A stretch of DNA of 13,243 nucleotides. Origin: CADCWK01 sp964244115. Lineage in GTDB: Bacteria > Chloroflexota > Chloroflexia > Thermomicrobiales > UBA6265. The notes below the pieces were generated by a model. That model did no database searches, had not been told where the DNA came from, and worked only from the letters and a program-made list of their open reading frames with translations. Both the position numbers and the translations under genes were made by a program. Below are positions 1 through 7,881 of the stretch, piece by piece; position 1 is the stretch's first letter, and each line of letters starts with the position of its first letter. The stretch is taken from assembly GCA_964244115.1 (NCBI GenBank), contig CAXTHM010000092.1, positions 1 through 13,243 of the forward strand. The letters are read 5' to 3'.

Positions 1-948
1 CCGCGGCAGACCGTACCCCTCGGGGTCGAGGTCGGCCTCGACGGTCCAGTCGTCCGCGTTCCACTCCAGGGAATAGCCGAAGGTCGGGCTGGTGTAGGTC
101 CCGGCGTCCTCGTCCGCGCCGGACCCGGTGCCGCCGCTATCGTCGCTCGCCTCTTCGGTCGCGTCCGAGTCGTCGCTCGCCTCGGAGTCGTCGCTCGCCT
201 CCTCGGTCGGGTCGTCGCTATCGTCGCTCGCCTCCTCGGTCGGGTCGTCGCTGGGCTCGTCCTCGTCGCTCGCCTCCGGGGTCTCGTCGTCGGTGCCGCT
301 GGCGCCGGCCACGGCGTCGGCCAGCCCGAGTTCGACCGGTTCACCGGCGATCTCGATCCCGTCGAACAGCTCGAAGGTCGCGTCGAGCTCGTCGGCGCCC
401 TCCGGGACCAGCCCGACGACCCAGAGCTGCGACTCACTGTCGAGGGCGTAGCAGGCGTGGACGACGTCCGCATCCAGACCGGTGCCCTCGATGTCGATCG
501 AGATCGCGCGGAGCTCGTAGGCGTAGTCGTCACTGTCGTCGGCGACCGGATCGCCGTTGTCGTCCTCGAACGGGTCGGCGCTGGTCGCGTTGGCGCCCTC
601 CTCGAAATCCGGTACGACACTGGCCACGCAGTCGGNNNNNNNNNNCGGGTCATCGTAGGCGCCGGCGAGCGTCAGGAACTGGATGACGCTGCCCTCTTCG
701 CCCTGGAGGCCGAAGTCGGCGCTGTCGGCCGAGCTCTCGCTCCAGACCGCGTCATCCCAACTGACGGACCACTCCAGCCCGCCCTCGTCGTAGGTGAAGC
801 TGTCGCCCGTCTGGGCGCCGGCCGAGGCTGACTGCAGGCTGACACTCAGTGTGCCGAACACCATCGCGAAGACGGCCAGCAGGCGCGCCCCTGTCAGCCC
901 GAGGTGGCGAATCCGTCCGGACCGGACAACCGGGTTCGATCGATGCAT
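1..948 (-). CDS. Secreted protein, two-domain Cys-pair family, C-terminus outside the window
   Basis: The reading frame starts at ATG 948-946, with AAGGAG at 959-954 five bases upstream, and runs off the left edge without a stop. The first 45 or so residues are a signal peptide: a basic start (MHRSNPVVRSGRIRH), a hydrophobic stretch (LLAVFAMVFGTLSVSL) and a likely cleavage after ASAGA. A first domain follows, with the family cysteines (DCVASVV, then ACYALDSES). Next comes a strongly acidic Ser/Asp/Glu linker (ASDDS, DPTEEASDDS), and then the start of a second domain (DEDAGTYTSPTFGYSLEWN) that closely matches the second domain of the complete relative at 3113-4360. A 10-N gap at 636-645 falls in the first domain; the frame agrees on both sides only if the gap size is right. 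Export to the cell surface or medium is likely. The function is unknown. A PsbP/LpqN-like fold is a guess from the GYxLEW pattern. Confidence 0.8.
   Translation of the reverse strand, partial: MHRSNPVVRSGRIRHLGLTGARLLAVFAMVFGTLSVSLQSASAGAQTGDSFTYDEGGLEWSVSWDDAVWSESSADSADFGLQGEEGSVIQFLTLAGAYDDPXXXXDCVASVVPDFEEGANATSADPFEDDNGDPVADDSDDYAYELRAISIDIEGTGLDADVVHACYALDSESQLWVVGLVPEGADELDATFELFDGIEIAGEPVELGLADAVAGASGTDDETPEASDEDEPSDDPTEEASDDSDDPTEEASDDSEASDDSDATEEASDDSGGTGSGADEDAGTYTSPTFGYSLEWNADDWTVEADLDPEGYGLPR
188..252. repeat. 33-bp-period direct repeat in the acidic linker
   Basis: Two exact 32-base copies lie at 188-219 and 221-252, giving a 33-base period. On the coding (minus) strand they encode two copies of DPTEEASDDSD inside the linker of the secreted protein. 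Shorter ASDDS units continue on the 128-187 side. Repeats like this change length easily by slippage or recombination, so linker length probably varies between strains. Confidence 0.85.
636..645. other. Assembly gap (10 N) inside a gene
   Basis: Ten N bases interrupt the first domain of the secreted-protein gene. The minus-strand frame read from 948 is the same on both sides of the gap, so the gene is probably intact, but a residue count here is not reliable. Confidence 0.95.
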
Positions 949-1102
949 CGTCTCTCCTTCTCGACGGCCGGCGCCCGCATGGGGCCGGACAGGTGGGAAA
1001 CGGCGTGGAGGCCTCATCGCCTGCAACGCACGACGGCGTCACAACGGGTCGGGGCCCGGCCACACGGATCTGAATGCGGAATCCCGGCGTCCGGGCGTGA
1101 GC

Positions 1103-1132
1103 GTGCCAGACGGACAACCGGCGATCTATAGT
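1103..1132 (+). promoter_or_regulatory. Possible sigma70-like promoter
   Basis: TATAGT at 1127-1132 differs from the -10 consensus at one base. GTGCCA at 1103-1108 matches 4 of 6 bases of a -35 box, with an 18-base spacer. It would give the gene at 1333 a leader of about 195 bases. This rests on sequence pattern only, in a genome whose promoter consensus is unknown to me. Confidence 0.25.
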
Positions 1133-1319
1133 CAGCGTATCAGGCAATCGCGCGATTGGAAGTCGTGCCCACTACCATGCCGCGAGGATCGACGTGAAGG
1201 CATCCCGGAGCCATCGCCCGACTCCGGCACCGCGGAGGGCCGGGGTCGCGAGGCAGCGGGGCGGACGTCCCGGCAACGTGGGTGCGCAATATGCGTAGAG
1301 CGGGTGATCGATACAATCC

Positions 1320-1326
1320 AAGGAGG
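1320..1326 (+). promoter_or_regulatory. Ribosome binding site that sets the start at 1333
   Basis: AAGGAGG is a near-perfect Shine-Dalgarno sequence ending 6 bases before ATG 1333. It argues for that start rather than the in-frame ATG 51 bases upstream at 1282. Confidence 0.75.
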
Positions 1327-1332
1327 CGTGAC

Positions 1333-1962
1333 ATGATCGAAATTCTGGACCAGTCGGCCTCCTCCCCGCGACGCAATGCCAGGCTCGTGCACCGGATCGA
1401 ACCCCTATCCGAGATCCCCACCGACCAGAGTCTGGCCGCGATCGCCTACGCCTCCTTCTTCACGGAGGCCGAGCAGGAGGAGATCGGGACCTTCGACGAG
1501 CTCCCCGCCCCCGAACGGGCGCGGTGGCAGTCCGTCGCGGCGCACATCGCCCGGACGGTCGTCTCACCGGTCGATGAGGACATCGAGGCCTGGCGGGCCG
1601 AGCAGCGGACGGTCCTGGCGGAGCAGGTCCGGGAGGCGCCGTACTCCCGCGAACTCTGGCGGGCGATGACCCGGACGACCGACATGCAGCAGCAGATCGC
1701 GTCCCTGCGCGACCTGCTCGTCGCGTCGAGGGCCAGCATCGCGACCGCCCGCTCGCACTCGCAACGGCTCGCGACCTCGACCCAGGCGCTGGAGTACCCG
1801 ATCTGGTCGGTCCAACCGGTCACCGACGTCCCCGACGCCGACCGGGCAGACGCTCCATCTGATGCTCCGGCCGACGCGATGACGGGTTCCGCCCCGCGCC
1901 TCGACCATCGCCACCCGGACGGCTCGGCCCAGCATCACGACCTGGTGATCCGGCGGACCTGA
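1333..1962 (+). CDS. Hypothetical protein, 209 residues, helical
   Basis: I do not recognise a named family. The protein begins MIEILDQSASSPRRNARLVH. The region around residues 35-75 (YASFFTEAEQEEIGTFDELP, then ERARWQSVAAHIA) resembles a motif of the form 'xxLPxxERxRWxxxA' that is common in short helical proteins of unknown function. A second helical, coiled-coil-like stretch (MQQQIASLRDLLVASRASIA) covers roughly residues 118-155. The tail is rich in Asp, Ala, His and Pro and looks disordered. There is no signal peptide or membrane segment, so it is probably cytoplasmic. The start is fixed by AAGGAGG at 1320-1326. It is transcribed away from the secreted-protein gene on its left. An assembly gap begins 16 bases after the stop, so any downstream partner could be missing. 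Confidence 0.7.
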   Translation: MIEILDQSASSPRRNARLVHRIEPLSEIPTDQSLAAIAYASFFTEAEQEEIGTFDELPAPERARWQSVAAHIARTVVSPVDEDIEAWRAEQRTVLAEQVREAPYSRELWRAMTRTTDMQQQIASLRDLLVASRASIATARSHSQRLATSTQALEYPIWSVQPVTDVPDADRADAPSDAPADAMTGSAPRLDHRHPDGSAQHHDLVIRRT

Positions 1963-1965
1963 CCT

Positions 1966-1987
1966 CCCCCCCCCCCCNNNNNNNNNN
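1966..1987. other. 12-C homopolymer running into an assembly gap (10 N)
   Basis: Twelve C bases (1966-1977) lead directly into ten N (1978-1987). The contig probably ended in a homopolymer and was scaffolded. The true distance between the hypothetical gene at 1333-1962 and the secreted-protein remnant at 2155 is therefore unknown. Confidence 0.9.
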
Positions 1988-2154
1988 GCATCCGGCGGCG
2001 TATGAGGCTGATCGGGCGGCGGAGCAGACCTTTGCCAGTCCCCCAGCCCGGGTGAATCTGCTCGCCCAGCCGCCCGCTGCGGCTGTCGCTGCGCTGAGGT
2101 TCGCAGGTGTCCGGAGCGGGGAGACCCGCCGCCGATCGAGACCCGGCCCCCTGC

Positions 2155-2580
2155 CTAGAACGCCAGCATGTCCAGAAGGTCGCCGATCCGGGCCGACGCC
2201 TCGTCGGTGGTGGTCTCCACGCCGGGAGCGGTGAACTCGACGCCGAGGATGTTTTCGTCGTCCAGGGAAACGCAGGTAAACAGGCTGGCGTAGGGCTCGT
2301 CGTCGACGCACTCGACCAGGCGGAGCTGATCCTGGGTGTCGCCGTCCACCTCGATCGGGAAGATGTAGGCGGCCGCGGCATGGCCGTCCTCACTGATCTC
2401 GAAGGGCTCACCGTTCGCGTCCTCGACGGCCTCGCCGACGGCGGGGTCGAGCCGGATCTCCTCGAACAGGCCGCTGACGCACTCGTCGGTGTCGGACCAG
2501 TCCTCCTCGGACGCCTGGACCGACAGGGGGTTCCTCTCGACTCGGCCGCCGGTTCCCGACCGGGCCAGGCAGCGTCGGTG
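2155..2580 (-). pseudogene. Secreted Cys-pair family protein, front end missing
   Basis: The minus-strand frame ending in TAG 2157-2155 carries the back part of the same domain as the genes at 1-948 and 3113-4360. It has the Cys motif EEDWSDTDECVSGLFEEI, then NGEPFEISEDGHAAAAY, IFPIEVDGDTQDQL, a second Cys in SLFTCVSLDDENILGVEF, and the family C-terminus GDLLDMLAF (EEILDSLEF in the complete relative). Upstream of about residue GRVERNPL the similarity stops. The open frame continues to an ATG at 2685 but has no signal peptide, no GYxLEW start of the domain and no ribosome site. I read it as a 5'-truncated gene remnant. An intact gene with an unusual N-terminus is possible. The left boundary is the true stop; the right boundary is approximate. 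Confidence 0.6.
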
Positions 2581-2685
2581 GTGCGTGAACATCTCACGGA
2601 GAGCGAACGACGGGGAGCGGCGGATGGTTCCCTGGGCGACCCTTGCGGTCGTGCGGCCTCCGCGGCCACCCGGGTACCCCACCAT

Positions 2686-3112
2686 GAATGGCTCGGGCTC
2701 AGGAACGATGTTGCCAACGCACCGGCTTGCCGTTAACCGAGCCGCCTATCGCGATGGATCGGCCGTGCCTGGAGCCACGTCCCACCGAGGCCTGCGTGAC
2801 CATTCGGTTTCACCGGAACCACGACCCGATCCGGTCTTCGTCTCCGATCCCGAACCATCCAGGGTCCGCCAACGCGGGTGCACGGATGGATCACCCTGTG
2901 GGGCGATGGCCGCTGCGGCGGCCGGGCTCGCAAGCGTCGCCCCTACGAGATATGTCGCCCATGCCGTGGCGAACGGCCTGCTCCCCCTCTCCATCCGCAT
3001 GTGCGAAGCACGCCAGCGTGATGGGGAGCGGGCCGGGGTCAACGCACACGACCGCCAACCAGCGTTGCCTCCGGCCAGCGGTCATGCGTCATCGATCTGG
3101 TTTCGGGCGGGC
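2686..3112. other. Stretch with no gene that I can support
   Basis: About 430 bases lie between the truncated family copy and the stop of the complete copy. Open frames exist on both strands, but none has a convincing ribosome site, domain or composition. One minus-strand frame (3042-2746) contains a hydrophobic, signal-like stretch (ATYLVGATLASPAAAAA) but does not match the signals of the neighbours. The stretch may hold the decayed front part of the copy at 2155-2580. Confidence 0.5.
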
Positions 3113-4360
3113 CTAGAACTCCAGCGAGTCCAGGATCTCCTCGACCGCCGGGTACTCGACGCCGAAGTAATCCTCGAACTCGGTACTGATCGTGGTGAAG
3201 CCGACGATCACGTCGCTGCCGATGTCCTGACGGCAGTCGATCAGGACCGTGGCGCCTTCGTCCCCATCGGACGCGGTGTAGGCGACCGCAGCGCGATCGT
3301 CCTCGCTGATCTCATACGGGTCGCCCGTCTCCGGGTCGTCGGCGGGCGTGTTGGCGGCGGGGTCGACGCCAACCTCCTCGAGCAGGACGCTCAGGCAATC
3401 GTCCGGGTCGGACCACTCCTCGGAGCCCTCGATATAGAGGGTGCTCGTCTCGTCCGGGCTGACGAGGTCGAGGCGATCACGTCCGGCGTTGTCGTCGCCG
3501 AGGACCTCGCCATCGACGGTCCAGTAGTCCGCGTCGAAGCTCAGCGTGTACCCGTAGGTCGGGCTCGTGTAGGTCCCGGCATCCTCGTCCGCGCCCACAC
3601 CGCCGGCGACCGGCGTACCGCCCTCGGCGACCGGCGTGCCGCTGTCGTCGCTGGCCTCGGCCGTGGCGTCGTCCGCGACCGGAGTCGCGTCGTCGCTGGC
3701 AACCGGGGTCGCGTCGTCGCCCTGCCCACTGCCGGCGAACGCAAGCGACGAGATGATCGGCTCGATGAGACCGTACCCATCGGTCCCATAGTCGTCGACG
3801 ATCCCGGAACGGCTGGAGAAGCCGATGATCAGACCCGTCTCCGCATCGGCACGGCAATCGACGAGCAGCACCTGATCCTGGGTCTCACCGCTGTCGAGTT
3901 CGATGGGAAGGACGTAGGCGGCAGCGGAGTGATCGTCTTCATCGATCTCGAACGGGTTGCCGTCGGCGTCGTCGACCAGTTCGCCATCCGCGATATCGAC
4001 CCCGAGTTCGGGGAAGAGGGTATCGACGCAATCGCCGGTATCCGACCAGCTGTCCTCGGATCCCTCGACGAACAACACCGTCGTACCGTCAGTGTCCGAG
4101 AGCGCGAGGAAGTCCCGACCGCCGTTCGTGTCGGCTTCCGCCTCCGACTCGACGGACCACTGGTCAGCATCCCATTCGAGGGTGTAGCCAAACGACGGGC
4201 TCTCGTAGGTCCCGGCGTCCTCGTCGCTCTGGGCGCTGGCGCCCTGGAAGCCGAGGCTCATCGTCCCGAACAGCATGGCCACGGCGACGAGCAACCGGCC
4301 AAAGATCAGACCGGCCCGTGAGACGTCACGGGGAAACCGGTGAGCGAGTCGGTGATGCAT
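3113..4360 (-). CDS. Secreted two-domain Cys-pair protein, complete, 415 residues
   Basis: Start ATG 4360-4358 has GAGGAG at 4371-4366 five bases upstream. The stop is TAG 3115-3113. Residues 1-44 form a signal peptide (hydrophobic LIFGRLLVAVAMLFGTMSL, cleavage after GASA). Domain 1 covers about residues 46-205 and domain 2 about 255-415. Each opens with AGTYxSPxxGYxLxxDADxW and contains WSDxxDC and, about 60 residues on, a second Cys (LLVDCRAD; LIDCRQD). Each closes on a short hydrophobic ending (IISSLAF; EEILDSLEF). The two cysteines per domain could form a disulfide outside the cell. The linker is made of TPVA/ASDD units (ATPVASDDATPVAD, GTPVAEGGTPVAGG). The function is unknown; a PsbP/LpqN-like fold is an inference. 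The leader and start region resemble those of the gene at 948, which suggests duplication. Confidence 0.85.
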   Translation of the reverse strand: MHHRLAHRFPRDVSRAGLIFGRLLVAVAMLFGTMSLGFQGASAQSDEDAGTYESPSFGYTLEWDADQWSVESEAEADTNGGRDFLALSDTDGTTVLFVEGSEDSWSDTGDCVDTLFPELGVDIADGELVDDADGNPFEIDEDDHSAAAYVLPIELDSGETQDQVLLVDCRADAETGLIIGFSSRSGIVDDYGTDGYGLIEPIISSLAFAGSGQGDDATPVASDDATPVADDATAEASDDSGTPVAEGGTPVAGGVGADEDAGTYTSPTYGYTLSFDADYWTVDGEVLGDDNAGRDRLDLVSPDETSTLYIEGSEEWSDPDDCLSVLLEEVGVDPAANTPADDPETGDPYEISEDDRAAVAYTASDGDEGATVLIDCRQDIGSDVIVGFTTISTEFEDYFGVEYPAVEEILDSLEF

Positions 4361-4601
4361 CGTGTCTCCTCTCGGTGGTCGGCGACCCGCTTCGGCGCCG
4401 GACCACGTGGATTGGCCGGAAGCCAGACGCCTCCCGGCCCGGCCGGAACGGGGTTCGCCACCGGAGCCCGATCAGCGGAACGCCCGAACTCACGGGGATG
4501 ACGCGCCTCGTGAGCAGCGGTAGCGAACCACGCACCCGCACCAGGAGGGTATCACACGAAAAGGGCCGGGAATCAGTGGCCTCCTCCGGGCGAGCCCGAG
4601 C

Positions 4602-4623
4602 AGCGCCGGGGCGCCTCGGCGCT
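4602..4623 (-). terminator. GC-rich hairpin at the end of the deacetylase gene
   Basis: AGCGCCG (4602-4608) and CGGCGCT (4617-4623) are perfect 7-base arms around an 8-base loop. The hairpin touches the TGA stop (4625-4623) of the minus-strand deacetylase gene. No T run follows on that strand, so it could aid termination or protect the 3' end, but it is not a classic intrinsic terminator. Confidence 0.3.
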
Positions 4624-5561
4624 CAGACCGCTTCGAGGTCCCGGAGGACCGCCTCGACGTCGGGCTGGCGGGAGGCGAGCAGCCCGGCGACCGGGTCGTT
4701 GGCCGGGGAGGTCGCGGCAGCCCAGGGGAGATCGACCCGGCGGAGGAACTCCCACGACATCATCAGCCGGACCTGCTCCCGCGGCAGCCCGGCGAACGGC
4801 CCACTCGGGTCGATCTGCGTGCGGTGGAGCCGGATGACCTGCTCCTTGGTCTCGACGACATCGGCGACCGGCATCGTGACGGTGATCTCGCGGGCCGGGG
4901 TGCCGAGATTCGCGAGCTGTTCGGCGGTCAGAGAGCGGAACGGCCCGTCGGCCCGCTGCGCCATCCGCTGGACCCGCTCCCGCGGCAGCGCGTTGTAGTA
5001 GAGCGAGGCGACCCGCCACGGCGCGCCCAGCCCGATCGGGGCCGAGGCGTCGGCGGCCAGCGTGACGGCGGCGGTCGTGTGATGGTGGATGGCGATGTGG
5101 TCCGGGTGGCCGTAGATCCCGTCGGCGCCGAAGGTGATCACGGCGGCCGGCCGGACGTCCCGGATCGTCGCCGCGATCATCGCGACGACCTCGGGGGCCG
5201 CGGCCCGGACCAGCGAGCGCGGGTCGTCGTTCTCCGGGGTGCCGGCCATGCCGGAGTCCCGGTAGCCGAGCAGCCGAATGTCGTGCAGCCCGGCGAGGGC
5301 CATCGCGACCCGCAGCTCCTGCTCTCGGACGGCGCCGAGCGTCTGCGGCGTGGCAGCGTCGGGCGCGAGGATCTCCCCGACCTCGCCGCGGGTGGCGGTG
5401 ACGAGCGTGACCGGGACGCCGCGCCGCCGGAGTAGCGTGATCGTCCCGGCCAGCCCGAAGGCCTCGTCGTCGGGGTGGGCGAGCACGATCAGCAGGCCGT
5501 TGCCGGCCGGGTCGATCGCAGCGGTCAGGTCGGGAAGCTCGGTGTCGGTCGCGTCGGTCAT
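4623..5561 (-). CDS. PIG-L family zinc-dependent deacetylase, 312 residues
   Basis: This is a member of the GlcNAc-PI / mycothiol (MshB, Mca) LmbE-like deacetylase family, which removes an acetyl group from N-acetyl sugars using a metal ion. The signature AHPDDE is at residues 28-33 (His29 and Asp32 as metal ligands, Asp31 as likely base). The second motif GADGIYGHPDH is at 145-155. The segment GYRDSGMAGTPENDDPRS (99-116) is typical of the MshB/Mca-like branch. The length fits the family. ATG 5561-5559 was chosen because GAGGAG lies at 5574-5569. The frame stays open 192 bases further upstream to an ATG at 5753, but that part looks like noise and has no ribosome site. No signal peptide is seen, so it is probably cytoplasmic. 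The substrate cannot be told from sequence; thiol-sugar conjugates or other N-acetylglucosaminyl compounds are candidates. It is divergent from the ABC exporter genes. Confidence 0.92.
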   Translation of the reverse strand: MTDATDTELPDLTAAIDPAGNGLLIVLAHPDDEAFGLAGTITLLRRRGVPVTLVTATRGEVGEILAPDAATPQTLGAVREQELRVAMALAGLHDIRLLGYRDSGMAGTPENDDPRSLVRAAAPEVVAMIAATIRDVRPAAVITFGADGIYGHPDHIAIHHHTTAAVTLAADASAPIGLGAPWRVASLYYNALPRERVQRMAQRADGPFRSLTAEQLANLGTPAREITVTMPVADVVETKEQVIRLHRTQIDPSGPFAGLPREQVRLMMSWEFLRRVDLPWAAATSPANDPVAGLLASRQPDVEAVLRDLEAV

Positions 5562-5919
5562 CGGGAATCTCCTCGGTCGGTCTCTCATAGAGAAGATGCG
5601 ATCGCACGCGAACGCGCCATCCCGCTGGATAGAGGCGACGCTCGGCGCGGTCAGCGGCACGGAAACATCCCCCAGAAAGAGGCGATATGGGCCAGGTCCA
5701 GTATCACCCGTCCCGCGACCGGACACCCCTACCCGTCCAGCGGGTGCGCCCACCCTTCCGCTGCGCTACCCTTGCCGGAGAGAGACCGAGACGCCCGACC
5801 GGCCAGCCGCGGAATCCGCCGTGGCACCCCTGGCCGCCCGACGCCGAGCCACAGACAAGGACACCCCATCCCGTGAACAGCCACAGCACGCGCGCCGGCC
5901 AACGGGCGGCCTGCCGGTG
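5562..5919. other. Divergent intergenic region between deacetylase and exporter genes
   Basis: This region of 358 bases must contain the promoters of both divergent units unless the exporter gene starts further left. It includes the deacetylase ribosome site (GAGGAG, 5574-5569). No strong -35/-10 pair stands out. TTCGCG, a 17-base spacer and TATGAG on the minus strand just before the deacetylase is the best but weak candidate. The frame of the exporter is open through the whole region and even antisense to the deacetylase, so openness alone does not place the start. Confidence 0.5.
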
Positions 5920-7878
5920 ATGCGCCGACGCCGCGCCGCGCCGGAGGGCGCCACTCCGGCGATGGCCGCACCGGGCGCCGGTCCACAGGGCATGGGCATG
6001 CTCGCGGCCCTCCGGCGGGCCTTCGGCTATCTCGGCCCGCACCGGTCCAACGTGATCGGCGCCCTCGCGGCCGTCCTGGTCGTGACCGTGGCCAACCTGC
6101 TCGCGCCGCAGTTGATCGCGATCGCGATCGACTCCGGGATCGCCACCCACGACAGCCAGGTGATCGTCCTCGCCGTCGCCGGGATGTTCGGGCTCGCGCT
6201 CGTTCGCGGCGCCGGTTCCTTCTTCCAGGGGTTCCTCTCCGAGCGCGGCTCGCAGGGCGTCGCGCTGGACCTGCGGCGGGACTTCTTCGTCAAGGTCGAG
6301 CAGCTCGGCTTCGCCTTCCACGACCGCACCCCGACCGGCCAGCTCCTGACCCGGGCGACCAGCGACATCGAGCAGGTCCGCTTCCTGACCGGCAACGGCT
6401 TCGTCAACCTCGTCTGGGCGGCGGTCCAGGTCGTGGCGATCGTGATCCTGCTGTTCGTCCTGAACTGGCAACTGGCCCTGATCACCTTCGCGTCGATCCT
6501 GATCATCTTCGCCCTGCTGGGCCGGTTCGGCACCCGGATCGCCCCGCTGTTCACGAAGATCCAGGCGACGCTCGGCCAGCTCAACTCCACCCTCCAGGAG
6601 GACCTCGTCGGGCTCCGGACGATCCGCGCCTTCCGCGGCGAGGAACGCGAGCAGGAACGCTACCGCGCCCACAATGCCCGACTGTTCGATCTGAACATCG
6701 ACATCGTCAGCCTGTTTTCGACCAACTTCCGCGCCATCTTCCTCGTCGCCGGGCTGGCCTCGCTGGCCGTCGTCTGGGCTGGGGGCGAGCAGGTCATCGG
6801 CGGCGACCTCGAGGTCGGCTCACTGGTCGCCTTCTACACCTACCTGAACTTCCTGCTCGGGCCGATCCTGACGATGGGCTTCCTCGGGTCGGCCGTGCCG
6901 CGGGCCGGGGCGTCGGCCGTCCGGATCTTCGCCGTGCTGGACGAGCCGATCACGATCGCCGAGGAGCCTGGCGCCCCCGCGCTGCCGCCGGTCGAGGGCC
7001 GGGTCACGTTCGATCACGTCTCGTTCCGCTACCCCGAGGCCGAGCACGACGCGCTGCACGACGTCAGCTTCACCGCCGAGCCCGGCCAGACGATCGCGAT
7101 CATCGGGACGACCGGCTCCGGCAAGAGCACCCTCGTCAACATGATCCCCCGGTTCCACGACGCCACCGCCGGCACCGTCCGGATCGACGGCCACGATGTC
7201 CGCGAGGTCGCACTCGGCAGCCTGCGCAGCCAGGTCGCGCCGGTCCTGCAGGAGTCGCGCCTGTTCAGCGGCACCGTCGGCGAGAACATCGCCTACGGGC
7301 GGCCGCTGGCGACGATGGCGGAGATCCGGGCCGCCGCCGAGGCCGCCCAGGCCGCACCCTTCATCGAGGCGATGGCGGATGGCTATGAGACGATCATCGG
7401 CGAGCGCGGCGTCGGGCTGTCCGGTGGCCAGCGCCAGCGGGTCGCGATCGCCCGCGCCCTGCTCGCCGACCGCGCCATCCTGATCCTTGACGACAGCACC
7501 TCGGCCGTCGACGCGACGACCGAATCCGAGATCCGGGCCGCGATCGACGAGCTGCTGGCTCAGCGCCGGCGGACGACGTTCGTAATCGCCCAGCGGGTCA
7601 GCACGGTCCGTTCGGCCGACGCGATCCTCGTCATGGACGCCGGCCGGATCGTCGCCCAGGGCACTCACGCGGAGCTGATCGCGGGGAGCGAGCTCTATGT
7701 CTCGATCCTCGGCTCGCAGCTCGGGACCGAGACGGTCTTCGCCCCGGACGAGAGCACCGTCGACGAGCTGGCGGAGGCCGGGCTGGACGCGAACGGCGCC
7801 GGCGGCGCCAACGGCAACCGCGTGACGGCCACCACCACAACGGCCACGACGGCCAAGACGACGAACGGGAGGGCCTGA
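5920..7878 (+). CDS. ABC exporter half-transporter, subunit 1 (degenerate ATP site)
   Basis: The protein has about 650 residues. Six membrane segments come first (for example ALAAVLVVTVANLLAPQLI and VVAIVILLFVLNW), followed by an ATPase domain. Counting from 5920, Walker A GTTGSGKST is at residues 396-404 and the signature LSGGQ at 500-504. Walker B is ILILDD, with Asp525 where a catalytic Glu is normal, and the H-loop is IAQR, with Gln558 in place of His. These two changes mark the degenerate-site subunit of heterodimeric exporters such as TM287/288 and BmrCD. The C-terminal 60 residues are a Thr/Ala/Asn-rich tail. The start is uncertain: ATG 5920 and ATG 5962 (GGAGGG 13 bases upstream) are both possible, and neither has an ideal ribosome site. 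Its stop is 3 bases before subunit 2. The substrate is unknown; drugs, lipids or peptides are usual for the family. Confidence 0.93.
   Translation: MRRRRAAPEGATPAMAAPGAGPQGMGMLAALRRAFGYLGPHRSNVIGALAAVLVVTVANLLAPQLIAIAIDSGIATHDSQVIVLAVAGMFGLALVRGAGSFFQGFLSERGSQGVALDLRRDFFVKVEQLGFAFHDRTPTGQLLTRATSDIEQVRFLTGNGFVNLVWAAVQVVAIVILLFVLNWQLALITFASILIIFALLGRFGTRIAPLFTKIQATLGQLNSTLQEDLVGLRTIRAFRGEEREQERYRAHNARLFDLNIDIVSLFSTNFRAIFLVAGLASLAVVWAGGEQVIGGDLEVGSLVAFYTYLNFLLGPILTMGFLGSAVPRAGASAVRIFAVLDEPITIAEEPGAPALPPVEGRVTFDHVSFRYPEAEHDALHDVSFTAEPGQTIAIIGTTGSGKSTLVNMIPRFHDATAGTVRIDGHDVREVALGSLRSQVAPVLQESRLFSGTVGENIAYGRPLATMAEIRAAAEAAQAAPFIEAMADGYETIIGERGVGLSGGQRQRVAIARALLADRAILILDDSTSAVDATTESEIRAAIDELLAQRRRTTFVIAQRVSTVRSADAILVMDAGRIVAQGTHAELIAGSELYVSILGSQLGTETVFAPDESTVDELAEAGLDANGAGGANGNRVTATTTTATTAKTTNGRA
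7867..7873 (+). promoter_or_regulatory. Ribosome binding site inside the upstream gene
   Basis: GGGAGGG lies inside the last codons of subunit 1 and 8 bases before ATG 7882 of subunit 2. With a 3-base gap between stop and start, this suggests translational coupling of the two exporter subunits. Confidence 0.65.
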
Positions 7879-7881
7879 GCG

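Larger units (their letters stand above)
949..1332. other. Divergent intergenic region
   Basis: This stretch of 384 bases separates the minus-strand secreted-protein gene from the plus-strand hypothetical gene. The reading frames in it have no signal, domain or ribosome site that I could credit. It should hold promoters for both neighbours. The only candidate I can point to is the TATAGT at 1127-1132. Confidence 0.6.

Noticed and set aside
128..451. A Ser/Ala-rich 107-residue plus-strand frame
   Set aside because: It is the antisense of the acidic repeat linker of the secreted protein. Its apparent repeats come from the linker DNA.
1312..1317. TACAAT as a promoter for the gene at 1333
   Set aside because: The transcript would begin inside or beyond the strong Shine-Dalgarno at 1320-1326, making that site useless.
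2489..4321. A 610-residue plus-strand open frame
   Set aside because: It lies antisense to the secreted protein at 3113-4360, which has a signal peptide, ribosome site and paralogues. High GC content keeps antisense frames open.
5598..5605. GCGATCGC octamer as a special repeat
   Set aside because: It is a GC-rich palindrome, known as an abundant word in cyanobacteria. A single such site here, plus related gatcgcgatcgc words in coding sequence, shows no pattern.
5704..6672. A 322-residue minus-strand open frame
   Set aside because: It overlaps the first exporter subunit on the other strand, has no domain, and shows shadow composition (EGDQGQLP-type charged repeats).
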